From: GCA-003244245 sp050699595
Lineage (GTDB): Bacteria > Actinomycetota > Actinomycetes > Mycobacteriales > Pseudonocardiaceae
Assembly: GCA_050699595.1 (NCBI GenBank)
Contig: JBOHFI010000013.1
Span: 36,161-100,160 of the forward strand
Direction of reading: 5' to 3'
DNA: 64,000 bases
This document shows positions 52,094 through 60,529 of this stretch, piece by piece. The notes below the pieces were generated by a model. The model was not told the origin of the DNA, did not search any database, and worked only from the letters and a program-made list of their open reading frames with translations. The stretch's first letter is position 1; every line of letters begins with the position of its first letter. The translations under genes were made by a program, and so were the position numbers.

Positions 52094-52283
52094 TCAGGGA
52101 GTGACGGTGGTGAGGAAGGCATGCCAGGTGGCGGGGGGGAAGGTCAGCGCGGGGCCGTCGCGGTCCTTGGGAGTCGCGGACCAGGACACCGTCGGGCGTG
52201 GGCGCGACCTCGACGCAGGCACCACCGTTGGAGCTGTAGCTGCTGGTGTGCCAGACGATGCCGTCCAGCTCAGGCGCGATCAT
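52094..52283 (-). pseudogene. DUF397-domain gene, frameshifted
   Basis: Begins MIAPELDGIVWHTSSYSSNG and CVEVAPTPDGVLVRDS, the DUF397 signature, but after RDS the frame must shift by one base (near 52168) to read KDRDGPALTFPPATWHAFLT to the stop at 52094. DUF397 proteins are typically encoded beside XRE-DUF5753 regulators in actinobacteria as a toxin-antitoxin-like or developmental pair; here both partners are broken. Its start overlaps the end of the regulator by 14 bases. Confidence 0.8.
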
Positions 52284-53144
52284 CATGGTCTTCTCGATCC
52301 GGGTAGAGCTCGGTTGCCAGGGTGGCAATCATGTCGTCGGATTCTCCCTCTTTCAGGGCACTCCCGGCTAGCGCCGCCAGGATGCTCCGGTAGGCGGCGA
52401 TCTCCGCCGGCATCTCCAGGAACAGGTAGGAGGTCTCGCTGTCCAGATAGGCCACGGGCTCGAACTCGGCGAACTCCAGCAGCTCGAAGGATCCGCCCGT
52501 CGCGGCATGGCCACCGAGGGCGGCGGGCACCACCCGCAGGGTGACGTAGGGGCGCTGCGACATCCACCGCAGGCGGCGCAGCTGCTCAGCCATCACCACC
52601 GGGCCCCCGATCGGCAACCGCAGCACGAACTCGTGCAGGTAGAAGGTGAACCGCGCGGGCCACTCCCGGCTGAACAGACTCTGGCGGGCCAGCCGGGCGG
52701 CCACCCGGTCCTCGATCTCGTCGTCCGGCACCCGGCCCGCCTCACGGAGCAGCGCGCGAGCGTAGTCACCGGTCTGCAGCAGGCCAGGCACCAGCATCGA
52801 CTGGAACTCCCTGATCGCGACCGCCTTGTCCTCGTGGTCGATCAGGGTGACGACCTGTTGCGGCAGCCGGAGCCGTGCTGCTGGAGCCAGCCGCGGGTGT
52901 GCTGGTCCTGGCACAGCGCGAGCAGCCGGTCCCGCTCGGCGCCGGTGACCCGGCACATCGCCAGCAACGCCGCGACCTGCAACTGGCTGGCGCTGCGCTT
53001 ACCCGACAACACCCGCGACAGCATGCTCGGTGACAAGTCGAGTTGCTGCGCGGCCTGCTTGCCATTCAGCTGGGCCTGTTCCATCGCCTGGCGCAGTCCC
53101 TCGCCGAGCTCTCGGCTGCGCGCCGTGGGTTCTCGATCGTCCAT
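52270..53144 (-). pseudogene. XRE-DUF5753 regulator, frameshifted
   Basis: The first part (ATG at 53144, GGGAGG upstream) encodes an XRE helix-turn-helix: EGLRQAMEQAQLNGKQAAQQ and LDLSPSMLSRVLSGKR, ending in TRGWLQQHGSG. A one-base change near 52870 puts the DUF5753 part into another frame: LPQQVVTLIDHEDKAVAIRE, FQSMLVPGLLQTGDYARALL and further sensor strands to the stop at 52270. The frame junction is sharp and both halves are otherwise well conserved, so damage is recent or a sequencing error. Confidence 0.8.
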
Positions 53145-53295
53145 GATGACCTCCCGCGGTGACCATAAACCCACATGGCGCACCATTCCAGTCACTATGG
53201 GTCGACCTCACGCCCCTTGCGTGACCAGGAGTCAACAGAATTGCCGCAGTGGGGGATGGCCGACGCCGCGTTCGGTACCCGGTCCCTTCCAGCCA

Positions 53296-53358
53296 TGATC
53301 ACGGTTTGTGTGTCATAGACGACACGGGATGTCGTCTATGACACACAAACCGTGATCA
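53296..53358. repeat. 29-bp perfect inverted repeat (63-bp hairpin)
   Basis: Arms at 53296-53324 and 53330-53358 are perfectly complementary over 29 bases with the 5-base loop CGGGA; arms start TGATCACGGTTTGTGTGTCA. It lies 17 bases after the stop of the ABC permease on the minus strand and upstream of the broken XRE gene. It could terminate the ABC operon, but it is much longer than ordinary terminators and lacks a T tract. Confidence 0.9.
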
Positions 53359-53375
53359 CACGGCACCTCTGATGA

Positions 53376-54560
53376 TTACTGGGTACGGCTGAGCGCGTCA
53401 CGCAACCGGACCCGGCTCCCGGTGCGCAGCACGGAGTTCGCGTATACCCGCCCGCCCAGGACCGCCAGCACCACGGTCGTGGCCACGGTCAGCCCCGCGG
53501 CGAGCACCACCTGCCACGCCGACGCCACGCCGAGTGCGATCAGGATCGGCATCAGGATGGGCGCGAAGAACGGCACCAGCGACATCAGGACCGCAGTGGT
53601 GCCAGTCGGGTTGTTGATGATGGAGAAGGACGCGACGAAGGGGATCACCACCAGGATGGTGATCGGGGCGACCACGGCTTGGAGGTCTTCCGGCCGGCTG
53701 ACCAGTGAGCCTGCCGCCGCGAAGAGCGTGGCGAACAGCAGGAATCCCAGCAGGAACCAGCTGAGCCCGGCAACCACGATGACCGGAGTCGCGCCGGGGA
53801 GCTGGAGCACACCGGTCAGCTTCGCGCCGAGCACGCCGATCACCCCGATCAGCGTGAACTGGAGCAGCCCCGCCGCCCCGACGCCGATGATCTTACCGGC
53901 GATCAGCTGCCACGGCCGCAGCGTGGCGAGCAGCAGCTCGATGACCCGGCTGATCTTCTCCTCGAGCACGCCCTGCGCGAGCGAGCCTCCGTAGAGCATG
54001 ATCGCGAAGTACAACAGGCCGGCACTGATCAGGCCGATCGCCAGCCGGCTGCTGTAGTCACCGCTGCGGGCGTCCACCGTGCTCACCGTCACCTGGGCCT
54101 GCGCGGTCACCGCCGCGGTGTCCACCCCGGCCCGGACCAGCGCCTTGGTGATCGTCTGTTGCGCGATGGTGCCCTGCACCAGGCCACGGAGAACATCGTC
54201 GACGTTGTCCTTGCCGATGAGGTGATACGAGCCGGGCTCGCCCACCAGCAGTGCGTCGAGATCGCCGTCGCGGACCTGCTGCCGACCGGCGGCGGCCTCG
54301 ACCTCGCGGACCTGGAGCTCCTTGCCGAGAACGCTCGCCGAGGCGTGCAACGGCGCGATCAGCGCGGCGCTGTTCGGCGTGATGCCGAGCATGAGCCGGT
54401 TGCTCTGGCCACCGGTGACGGTGATGACTGCGAGGTAACCGCCGAGGATCACCACCAACGCGAGCGTGCCGACCAGGAACGCCCGGGTGCGCACCCGATT
54501 GCGGAACTCACGCCGGATGACGAGTGCGACGGCTCTGGCCGGGCTCAGCGGGGCGCTCAC
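53376..54560 (-). CDS. ABC-2-type permease (NatB-like)
   Basis: A 394-residue membrane protein with the NatB/YhaP layout: one N-terminal hydrophobic segment (about residues 27-47), an extracytoplasmic domain of about 130 residues, then five or six membrane segments from about residue 175 (LAIGLISAGLLYFAIMLYGG) including the conserved QGVLEEKISRVIELLLATLR before the third. These partners export Na+ or other compounds with a NatA-type ATPase. It overlaps the ATPase gene as ATGA and is followed by a 63-bp hairpin. Confidence 0.85.
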   Translation of the reverse strand: MSAPLSPARAVALVIRREFRNRVRTRAFLVGTLALVVILGGYLAVITVTGGQSNRLMLGITPNSAALIAPLHASASVLGKELQVREVEAAAGRQQVRDGDLDALLVGEPGSYHLIGKDNVDDVLRGLVQGTIAQQTITKALVRAGVDTAAVTAQAQVTVSTVDARSGDYSSRLAIGLISAGLLYFAIMLYGGSLAQGVLEEKISRVIELLLATLRPWQLIAGKIIGVGAAGLLQFTLIGVIGVLGAKLTGVLQLPGATPVIVVAGLSWFLLGFLLFATLFAAAGSLVSRPEDLQAVVAPITILVVIPFVASFSIINNPTGTTAVLMSLVPFFAPILMPILIALGVASAWQVVLAAGLTVATTVVLAVLGGRVYANSVLRTGSRVRLRDALSRTQ

Positions 54561-55474
54561 CCCGTCACCGGCATCTGGTCGGCCTGCCGCGGTGCGCTCA
54601 CGACGTCCCGGTACAGCTCGGTGAGCGCCGGCCGGTACCGGCTGAACCCGTGCACCGGTCCAGCCGCGAGCGCGGCGTGGAGCACCTGTTGATCGTCGAC
54701 GCCCTCACCGAGCTGGACCCGGGTGTGGTCGCCGGTGTGCTCCAGCACACTCAGCCCGGGCACCGCCGCCGCCCAGCCAGGCGAGGACGGTCCGCGCACG
54801 TCAAGCACGGTCTGCCCACCCGCTCTCAACTCGTCCACCGAGCCGACCGCGATCATCCGGCCGGCCGCGATGATCCCGACCCGCTCGCTGATCCGCTCGA
54901 CCAGGTCGAGCTGGTGACTGGAGAAGATCACCGGGACGCCGGCGGCCGCCTTCTCGCGGAGCACGCCGCTCATCACGTCGACCGCGATCGGGTCCAGACC
55001 CGAGAAGGGCTCGTCCAGGACGAGGACGTCCGGGTCGTGCACCAGCGCGGCGCACAGCTGCACCCGCTGCTGGTTGCCCAGCGAAAGCTTCTGCACCTGG
55101 TCGGCCCGACGCTGCGCGATCCCCAGTCGCTCGGTCCACGCCTCCATCGATCCGCGGGCCTCGACTCGCGACACACCGTGCAGCTCGGCGAAGTACTCCA
55201 GCTGCTCACCGACCCTCATCTTCGGGTACAGGCCCCGCTCCTCCGGCATATAACCGATCCGCCTGCGCATGCCGGCGTCGATCGCCTTGCCCTGCCAGCG
55301 CACAGTGCCGGCATCGGCCCGCAGCACGCCGAGCATGATCCGCATCGCGGTGGTCTTGCCGGCGCCGTTCGCGCCGACGAAGCCGAACACCTCTCCCGGG
55401 CGTACCCCGAAGGACACCTCATCCAGCGCGATGCGTTCCCCGAAACGCTTGGAAACCCCGGCGATCTCCAGCAT
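54557..55474 (-). CDS. ABC transporter ATP-binding protein (NatA-like)
   Basis: A 305-residue ATPase, partner of the downstream NatB-like permease. Walker A is FVGANGAGKTTAMRIMLG (about residue 35), the Q-loop region RRIGYMPEERGLYPKM (about 75), the signature LSLGNQQRVQLCAALVHD (about 133), Walker B VLVLDEPFSGLDPIAVDV (about 155) and the switch His in VIFSSHQLDLVERI (about 188). The signature is LSLGNQQ rather than LSGGQ, as in NatA-type proteins. ATG at 55474 is preferred to GTG at 55483. Confidence 0.92.
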   Translation of the reverse strand: MLEIAGVSKRFGERIALDEVSFGVRPGEVFGFVGANGAGKTTAMRIMLGVLRADAGTVRWQGKAIDAGMRRRIGYMPEERGLYPKMRVGEQLEYFAELHGVSRVEARGSMEAWTERLGIAQRRADQVQKLSLGNQQRVQLCAALVHDPDVLVLDEPFSGLDPIAVDVMSGVLREKAAAGVPVIFSSHQLDLVERISERVGIIAAGRMIAVGSVDELRAGGQTVLDVRGPSSPGWAAAVPGLSVLEHTGDHTRVQLGEGVDDQQVLHAALAAGPVHGFSRYRPALTELYRDVVSAPRQADQMPVTG

Positions 55475-55553
55475 GGAGGCCACCCTATGTCACCGCGTTT
55501 CGGATGCGATGCGCCCAGTCGGAGCAATCAGGCCCGGTTGCGCACCGTTCCCA

Positions 55554-55874
55554 CTAGCCGGGAGGAATCGTCGACTCGTGCAGCATCATGAACAGCCGCG
55601 TATGAGCCTCTGCCAGAGTCTCCGGGCTCACCGATCCCACACACTGCGCACACGCCCGCTTCGGAGTGCTGTCGAGGTGGGCAGGCCACACGTACCAGCC
55701 CTGCGTACCCGGAATCGGGACACTGTACGGGCCGGCTTCGTCTCGCACTTCCATCGCCAATACGTGACCAAGCCCGCTATCCAGATTGAACATGTCACTG
55801 GAGATCACGACCACCCGGTAGTGGTCGCTGCCGATCTCGACGTCCCAGATCTCACCTTTGCGGATCACGCTCAC
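55554..55874 (-). CDS. MazF/PemK-like toxin
   Basis: A 106-residue protein with the PemK/MazF fold: KGEIWDVEIGSDHYRVVVIS (first two strands with the loop that contacts RNA), then VLAMEVRDEAGPYSVPIPGT and the end ETLAEAHTRLFMML. MazF toxins are sequence-specific mRNA endonucleases. The GTG start overlaps the stop of the upstream antitoxin gene as GTGA, the standard arrangement for a type II module. It looks intact. Confidence 0.75.
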   Translation of the reverse strand: MSVIRKGEIWDVEIGSDHYRVVVISSDMFNLDSGLGHVLAMEVRDEAGPYSVPIPGTQGWYVWPAHLDSTPKRACAQCVGSVSPETLAEAHTRLFMMLHESTIPPG

Positions 55875-56110
55875 GCGGCGCCACTGGACCGCCGATGCGC
55901 CCGGCGTGCCGCGTGGCGGGCAGTGTCGTGGTCAGCATGCTCGGGATGCGCTGCACACCACGCCGCGGACTCGGCCGTGAGCTGCCGGAACACCTCACGA
56001 GACACTGCGGCCAGAATCCAGGAATGCACGGACCGCTCGGTGCGCCCGGCTGCATCCGTGACTTGACGGTGGAGCGCATCATCCAACTGAACGGTCATCC
56101 GTTTTGCCAT
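55871..56110 (-). CDS. Ribbon-helix-helix antitoxin
   Basis: A 79-residue protein. The N-terminal MAKRMTVQLDDALHRQVTDA with RTERSVHSWILAAVSREVFR is a typical RHH/CopG DNA-binding domain; the tail (about residues 45-79, rich in Ala, His and Arg) would bind the toxin. It precedes the MazF-like gene with a GTGA overlap and should autoregulate the pair. Confidence 0.75.
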   Translation of the reverse strand: MAKRMTVQLDDALHRQVTDAAGRTERSVHSWILAAVSREVFRQLTAESAAWCAAHPEHADHDTARHAARRAHRRSSGAA

Positions 56111-56321
56111 GACACGACTTTACGCCACCATCGTGCAGTGTCGTCATGTACCACCACACGGAGCGCGGGGTCAACCGGAGAGGTGGCGCTAGAGGAACTC
56201 GTAAGGTTCGCCGGGCTGACCCACGACTGGCGCCGCCTGGAGCCCGGCGTCTTTCGAACGCAACCCGCAGGTCTCCCCGGGCGTCCATCAAGACAGAGGG
56301 GCACTCGTCGATCGAGGCAGC
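56111..56321. other. Intergenic region with a copy of the oligopeptidase gene end
   Basis: No gene seen. Bases about 56167-56200 match the last codons of the prolyl oligopeptidase gene (57570-57603) with few differences: the minus strand again spells the FLWRHLSG-type ending. This is a short duplicated scar, pointing to past recombination around this site. Confidence 0.5.
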
Positions 56322-56954
56322 ATGCGAACCGGGCGTCGCACGACCGCACTGACTCTGCTCCTACTCGCTCTAGCGAGCTGTTCGAAGCCGACGGCGATCA
56401 GCCCGACGGCCACGCCTGAGGCCTTCTCACCGGCCACGCCCGGTGTGCCGACCATCGCCACCCCGTCGCCCGGGCCACCATCGGCACCGGGAACACCGGC
56501 GGGTTCGGTCGCCACTCCACAGGTCGTCACTGCACAGTGCCGCTCGCCGAACCTCACCGTCTCCCTCGGTCCAGACGGGGGAAGTGCTCTAGGCTCGGTG
56601 TACCGCGCGCTGGTCTTCACCAACACCGGTGGCCGGGCCTGCGACCTGCGGGGCTTCCCAGGGGTGTCCTACGTCGCTGGCGACGACGGCCACCAGGTCG
56701 GACCGGCCGCGGAGAGGAACGGTGACCCCGGTGCAGCGGTGCGCATCGCGCCGGGCGCCACGGCGTCAGCGCAGTTGCAGCTGGTGAACGTCGCGAACTT
56801 CGACCCGGCCGTGTGCCGCCCCACACCCGTGCGCGGCCTACGCGTCTACCCGCCGGGCGAGACCGCAGCGCTGTTCGTGCCGCTTGACGGAACTGGCTGC
56901 GCTGCCGCGCCGCCCGGCTTGCAACTCAGCGTGCAGACGGTCACCGCGCCCTGA
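56322..56954 (+). CDS. DUF4232 lipoprotein
   Basis: A 210-residue surface lipoprotein. The signal peptide has RTGRRTTALTLLLLALASC with the lipobox LASC (Cys at about residue 20), then a Pro/Thr/Ser/Ala-rich linker of about 50 residues and a DUF4232 domain (about 72-210) with CRSPNLTVSLGPDGGSALGS, VFTNTGGRACDLRGFPGVSY and a conserved pair of cysteines. Function unknown; the family is common in actinobacterial cell envelopes. Confidence 0.85.
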   Translation: MRTGRRTTALTLLLLALASCSKPTAISPTATPEAFSPATPGVPTIATPSPGPPSAPGTPAGSVATPQVVTAQCRSPNLTVSLGPDGGSALGSVYRALVFTNTGGRACDLRGFPGVSYVAGDDGHQVGPAAERNGDPGAAVRIAPGATASAQLQLVNVANFDPAVCRPTPVRGLRVYPPGETAALFVPLDGTGCAAAPPGLQLSVQTVTAP

Positions 56955-56994
56955 TGTCAGGCCCGGTTAACGGGCTTACCGGGGCACATCTGAC
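56952..56994 (+). terminator. Possible terminator after the DUF4232 gene
   Basis: GATGT...ACATC and an inner GCCCG-GTTAA-CGGGC stem can form right after the stop codon. There is no T tract, so this is a weak call. Confidence 0.3.
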
Positions 56995-56996
56995 GG

Positions 56997-57234
56997 TCAG
57001 TTGCCGGTGGTGGCGTTCCAGTCGACGAGTTGGACGATCACCCCGTTGGGGTCGCGGACCTGGAAGGCACGCTCGCCCCACTCCTCCTCAGTGAGCGGCA
57101 TGGTGATGGCCACACCCTGTCCCTGCAGCCGAGCCAGCTCCCCTTCCAGATCCTCGACGACGAGGGCGAGGATCACGCCGCCCGCGTGGTCGTCGCGCCG
57201 GTCGGCGGGCAGGGTCCGAGCGATACGACGGACA
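56997..57234 (-). pseudogene. VOC/glyoxalase-family C-terminal fragment
   Basis: The minus strand reads VILALVVEDLEGELARLQGQ, TMPLTEEEWGERAFQVRDPN and GVIVQLVDWN to a stop at 56997, the last beta-alpha-beta module of a vicinal-oxygen-chelate protein with its metal-binding Glu replaced by Gln (VIVQLVDW). The N-terminal half is gone; upstream bases belong to a TetR remnant on the other strand, so two broken genes have been joined here. Confidence 0.6.
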
Positions 57235-57249
57235 ATGTGATCCTCACAG

Positions 57250-57554
57250 GCGCTCGGAGTCGGCGCGATGACGCTCTACACCTATGTGCGGGCAAGGCCG
57301 AGCTGCTGGACCTCATGCTCGACTCCGCCTACACGCGGATGTCCCGCACGGACACCGCGGGAGCGCCTTGGCGGCAGCGGCTGATCGCGATCGTGGAGGA
57401 GCACCGGGCGCTGTCCGACGCGCATCCATGGGCCACCACCGTGTCCACCCTGCGACCACCGCTGGGTCCAGGGACGATCGCCAAGTACGAACACGAGCTC
57501 GCCGCGCTCGACGGGCTGGGGCTCGGCGACGCCGAGATGCTCGACAGCCGCTGA
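57250..57554 (+). pseudogene. TetR-family regulator remnant
   Basis: The plus strand reads ALGVGAMTLYTYVR, the end of a TetR recognition helix, then after a one-base loss near 57291 continues in the next frame with GKAELLDLMLDSAYTRM, RQRLIAIVEEHRALSDAHPW and GLGDAEMLDSR before a stop. The first 30 or so residues of the DNA-binding domain and the C-terminal end are both missing. Confidence 0.65.
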
Positions 57555-57569
57555 CCTTCCGACGCCACG

Positions 57570-59588
57570 TCAGCCGGAGAGGTGGCGCCAGAGGAACTCG
57601 TAGGCCAAGGCGGACATGAAGGCCGCCTGCTCGTTGTCCGCCGCGCCGCCGTGGCCGCCCTCGATGTTCTCGTAGTAGGTGACCGGCAGGCCGTACTCGC
57701 GCATCCGGGCCACCAGTTTGCGGGCATGGCCGGGGTGCACGCGGTCGTCGCGGGTGGAGGTGGTGAGCAGGGCCGGCGGGTAGCGGCGGCCGGCGCGCAG
57801 CTGGTGGTACGGGGAGAAGCGCAGCAGGTGCTCGCGGTCGGCCAGGTCGTCGGGGTCGCCGTACTCGGCCATCCAGGAGGCGCCGGCCAGCAGCGTGTGG
57901 TAGCGCAACATGTCGAGCAGCGGCACCGAGGCGACGATGGCGCCGAACAGTTCCGGGTAGTGGGTGAGCATCACGCCCATGAGCAGCCCGCCGTTGCTGC
58001 CACCCTGGGCGCCGAGACGGGGCGGCGTGGTGAGGCCACGGCTGACCAGATCCCGGGCCACGGCGGCAAAGTCTTCGTAGACGAGGTGACGGTCGCCCTT
58101 GAGCGCGGCGGAATGCCAGCGCGGGCCGTACTCGCCGCCGCCGCGGATGTTGGCGACGACGTAGCAGCCGCTGCGGGCCAGCCAGGCTTGGCCCAGGCCA
58201 CCGCGGTAGCCGGGTTGCAGGGAGATCTCGAAACCGCCGTAGCCGTACAGCAGGGTGGGCCAGCCACCGGGCGGCACGGCGGAGTCGGGCGCCACCACGA
58301 AATACGGGATCTGGGTGCCGTCGTCGGAGACCGCGAAGTGCTGGTGCGCGGCCAGGCAGGCACTGTCGAAGAACGACGGTGCCTGTTTGAGCACGGCGGC
58401 CGGGCCGGCGCCGATGGTCCCGATGGCCAGCGTGGACGGGGTCAGGAAACCGTCGATGTCGAGCAGGTACTCGTCGTCGGTGTCCGAGTCGGTGCCCCAG
58501 GCGCTCACGGTGCACAGCGGCGGAGTGCCGGTCAGCGGCGTGGCGTGCCAGTCCCGGGCCGGGGTCAGGACCGAGAGGTGGCTGACCACATCGCGCATCA
58601 CGTCGAGGATCAGGTGGTGGCGGGTCCAGCGGTAGCCGGCCAGCGAGGAGCGCTCATCCGGGGTGAACAGCACCCGCGGGTCCCGGCCGCCAGCCATGAA
58701 ATCGTCGAAGTCGGCGACCAGCAGGCAGCCCACCGGGTATGTCTCGCCGACCGTCCACGCACTGCGCAGCTCGATCAGCAGCCATTTCCGGTACACGCCG
58801 ACGATCGCGTCGTCGGGCACCTCGACGCGGTGCAGCTGCTCACCGCAACGCTGGTACAGCTCGGATCGATAGAAATCCAGCACCCGCCCCACGAAGTCGC
58901 GTTCGAAACCCTCGGTGTCGTCGTGGTAGGCGTACACCTCAATGTCCTCGGGCTTGCCCTCGTACACCAGCTCGGCCTGCGCCAGCGGCGTGCCGCGCCG
59001 CCATTGCCGGACGGTGCGCGGGTACCCGCTGGTGGTGAGGCTTCCCGGGCCGAAGTCGGTGGCGACGTAGAGATGGTCGGCATCGATCCAGCGAACGATG
59101 GACTTCGCCTCGGGCAACTGGAAGCCGTCGGGGACGAACTCGCGGTGCTCGACGTCGAACTCGCGCAGCACCGCCGCGTCCGCGCCGCCCCGTGACAGCG
59201 ACACCAGCGCCCGCCGATAGTCCGGCCGCAGGCACTGCGCGCCGTCCCACACCCAGTTCTCGCCCTCGTCGCGGGCCAGCGCGTCCACGTCGAGCAGGAT
59301 CTCCCAGTCCGGCCGCTCCGTGCGGTACTCGGCGAGCGTGGTGCGCCGCCACAGGCCGCGCGGGTGCTCCCGGTCCCGCCAGAAGTTGTACCGGTACTCG
59401 CCACGCCGGGTGATGTACGGGATCCGGTCCGTCGAGTCGAGCACCTCCCGGATCTCGGCGCGCAGCGCCTCGAACCGTGAGGTGCCGGTCAGCTCCTCGA
59501 CGGCCTCGGCGTTGCGCTCCCGCACCCAGGACAGCGCCCGCTCGCCAGCCACATCTTCCAGCCACCCGTACGGGTCGTCCGCCTGCAT
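57570..59588 (-). CDS. Prolyl oligopeptidase family serine peptidase (S9A)
   Basis: A 672-residue cytoplasmic peptidase with an N-terminal seven-bladed propeller (about residues 60-390) and a C-terminal alpha/beta-hydrolase. The catalytic triad is intact: Ser in RLGAQGGSNGGLLMG, Asp in TSTRDDRVHPGHA, His in NIEGGHGGAADN. The region YGYGGFEISLQPGYRG and NIRGGGEYGPRWH is typical of S9A. It would cleave small peptides after Pro or related residues. ATG at 59588 fits the family start (DDPYGWLEDV); the longer frame would run through a palindromic repeat. Confidence 0.92.
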   Translation of the reverse strand: MQADDPYGWLEDVAGERALSWVRERNAEAVEELTGTSRFEALRAEIREVLDSTDRIPYITRRGEYRYNFWRDREHPRGLWRRTTLAEYRTERPDWEILLDVDALARDEGENWVWDGAQCLRPDYRRALVSLSRGGADAAVLREFDVEHREFVPDGFQLPEAKSIVRWIDADHLYVATDFGPGSLTTSGYPRTVRQWRRGTPLAQAELVYEGKPEDIEVYAYHDDTEGFERDFVGRVLDFYRSELYQRCGEQLHRVEVPDDAIVGVYRKWLLIELRSAWTVGETYPVGCLLVADFDDFMAGGRDPRVLFTPDERSSLAGYRWTRHHLILDVMRDVVSHLSVLTPARDWHATPLTGTPPLCTVSAWGTDSDTDDEYLLDIDGFLTPSTLAIGTIGAGPAAVLKQAPSFFDSACLAAHQHFAVSDDGTQIPYFVVAPDSAVPPGGWPTLLYGYGGFEISLQPGYRGGLGQAWLARSGCYVVANIRGGGEYGPRWHSAALKGDRHLVYEDFAAVARDLVSRGLTTPPRLGAQGGSNGGLLMGVMLTHYPELFGAIVASVPLLDMLRYHTLLAGASWMAEYGDPDDLADREHLLRFSPYHQLRAGRRYPPALLTTSTRDDRVHPGHARKLVARMREYGLPVTYYENIEGGHGGAADNEQAAFMSALAYEFLWRHLSG

Positions 59589-59608
59589 GCCGCCCAGTGT
59601 GCGGCATG

Positions 59609-59654
59609 CCCGTGAGTGGCGATGCGAGCCATGGCTCGCATCGCCACTCACGGG
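59609..59654. repeat. 46-bp perfect palindrome
   Basis: Perfect palindrome without loop, 23-base arms 59609-59631 and 59632-59654; the left arm starts CCCGTGAGTGGCGATGCGAG. The first 15 bases are identical to the arms of the element at 41158-41203. It lies between the divergent start of the oligopeptidase gene and the end of rsmI and covers the last codons of rsmI. Confidence 0.92.
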
Positions 59655-60496
59655 TCGCCCACGGCGGCCTGATAGAGGTCGCGTTTGGGGACGCCGTGCG
59701 CGGTCGCCACGGCGGCGACGGCCTCCTTGAGCCGCTCCCCCGCGGTGACCCGCTCGGTCACCTCGTCGAGGAGATCGGCCACGTCCGGCGGACCGACCGG
59801 CGGCGCGCCCGAGAGCACGACGGTGATCTCACCACGCACCCCGTCGGCGGCCCACTGGGCGAGCGCGCCCAGCCCACCCCGGCGAACCTCCTCGTAGGGC
59901 TTGGTGAGCTCCCGGCACACCGCTGCCGCCCGATCCGCGCCGAGGATCTCCGCGGCGTCGGCGAGGGTGGCGGCCAACCGATGCGGTGACTCGAAGAACA
60001 CGCAGGTGCGCCCTTCACCGGCCAGGCCGGCCAGCCACCGCCGGCGGGGCCCGGCGCGGCGCGGCGGGAACCCCTCGAAGCAGAACCGATCGCAGGGCAG
60101 CCCGGACACGGCCAGCGCGGTGGTCACCGCCGAGGGACCGGGCAGACAGGTCACCCGGAGCCCCTCCCGCACGCAGGCGGCCACCAGCTGAAACCCGGGG
60201 TCGGACACGGCGGGCATCCCGGCGTCGGTCACCAGCAGTACCGTCGCGCCGCCACGGATCGCCTCCAGCAGCGCGGGGATCCGGGCCGCCTCCACCGCGT
60301 CGTAGTACGAGACGATCCGGCCGGTCACGGTCACACCAAGGACCGCGACCAGCGCCCGCAGCCGGCGGGTGTCCTCGGCGGCCACCACATCCGCGCCACC
60401 GAGTGCGGCGACCAAGCGCGGCGAGGCGTCCCGGGAGTCGCCGAGCGGGGTGGCCGCCAGTACCAGCGCCCCCTCACAACCTAAGGAGCCCGGCAT
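59648..60496 (-). CDS. rsmI: 16S rRNA 2'-O-ribose cytidine-1402 methyltransferase
   Basis: A 282-residue tetrapyrrole-methylase-fold enzyme that methylates the 2'-OH of C1402 in 16S rRNA. Motifs: LVLAATPLGDSRDASPRLV, VVAAEDTRRL, VLLVTDAGMPAVSDPGFQLV, LPGPSAVTTALAVSGLP and FFESPHRLAATL. ATG at 60496 gives the usual length; the gene is divergent from pmt with 33 bases between, as rsmI and pmt are in mycobacteria. The first codons include a rare TTA Leu codon. Confidence 0.95.
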   Translation of the reverse strand: MPGSLGCEGALVLAATPLGDSRDASPRLVAALGGADVVAAEDTRRLRALVAVLGVTVTGRIVSYYDAVEAARIPALLEAIRGGATVLLVTDAGMPAVSDPGFQLVAACVREGLRVTCLPGPSAVTTALAVSGLPCDRFCFEGFPPRRAGPRRRWLAGLAGEGRTCVFFESPHRLAATLADAAEILGADRAAAVCRELTKPYEEVRRGGLGALAQWAADGVRGEITVVLSGAPPVGPPDVADLLDEVTERVTAGERLKEAVAAVATAHGVPKRDLYQAAVGDP

Positions 60497-60529
60497 GCCT
60501 CGCACGCAGGCGAGCTTACGATCGGGCCC

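Noticed and set aside
57582..59195. 537-codon open frame opposite the prolyl oligopeptidase gene
   Set aside because: It is a GC-driven antisense frame; the oligopeptidase on the other strand has all catalytic motifs and expected length.
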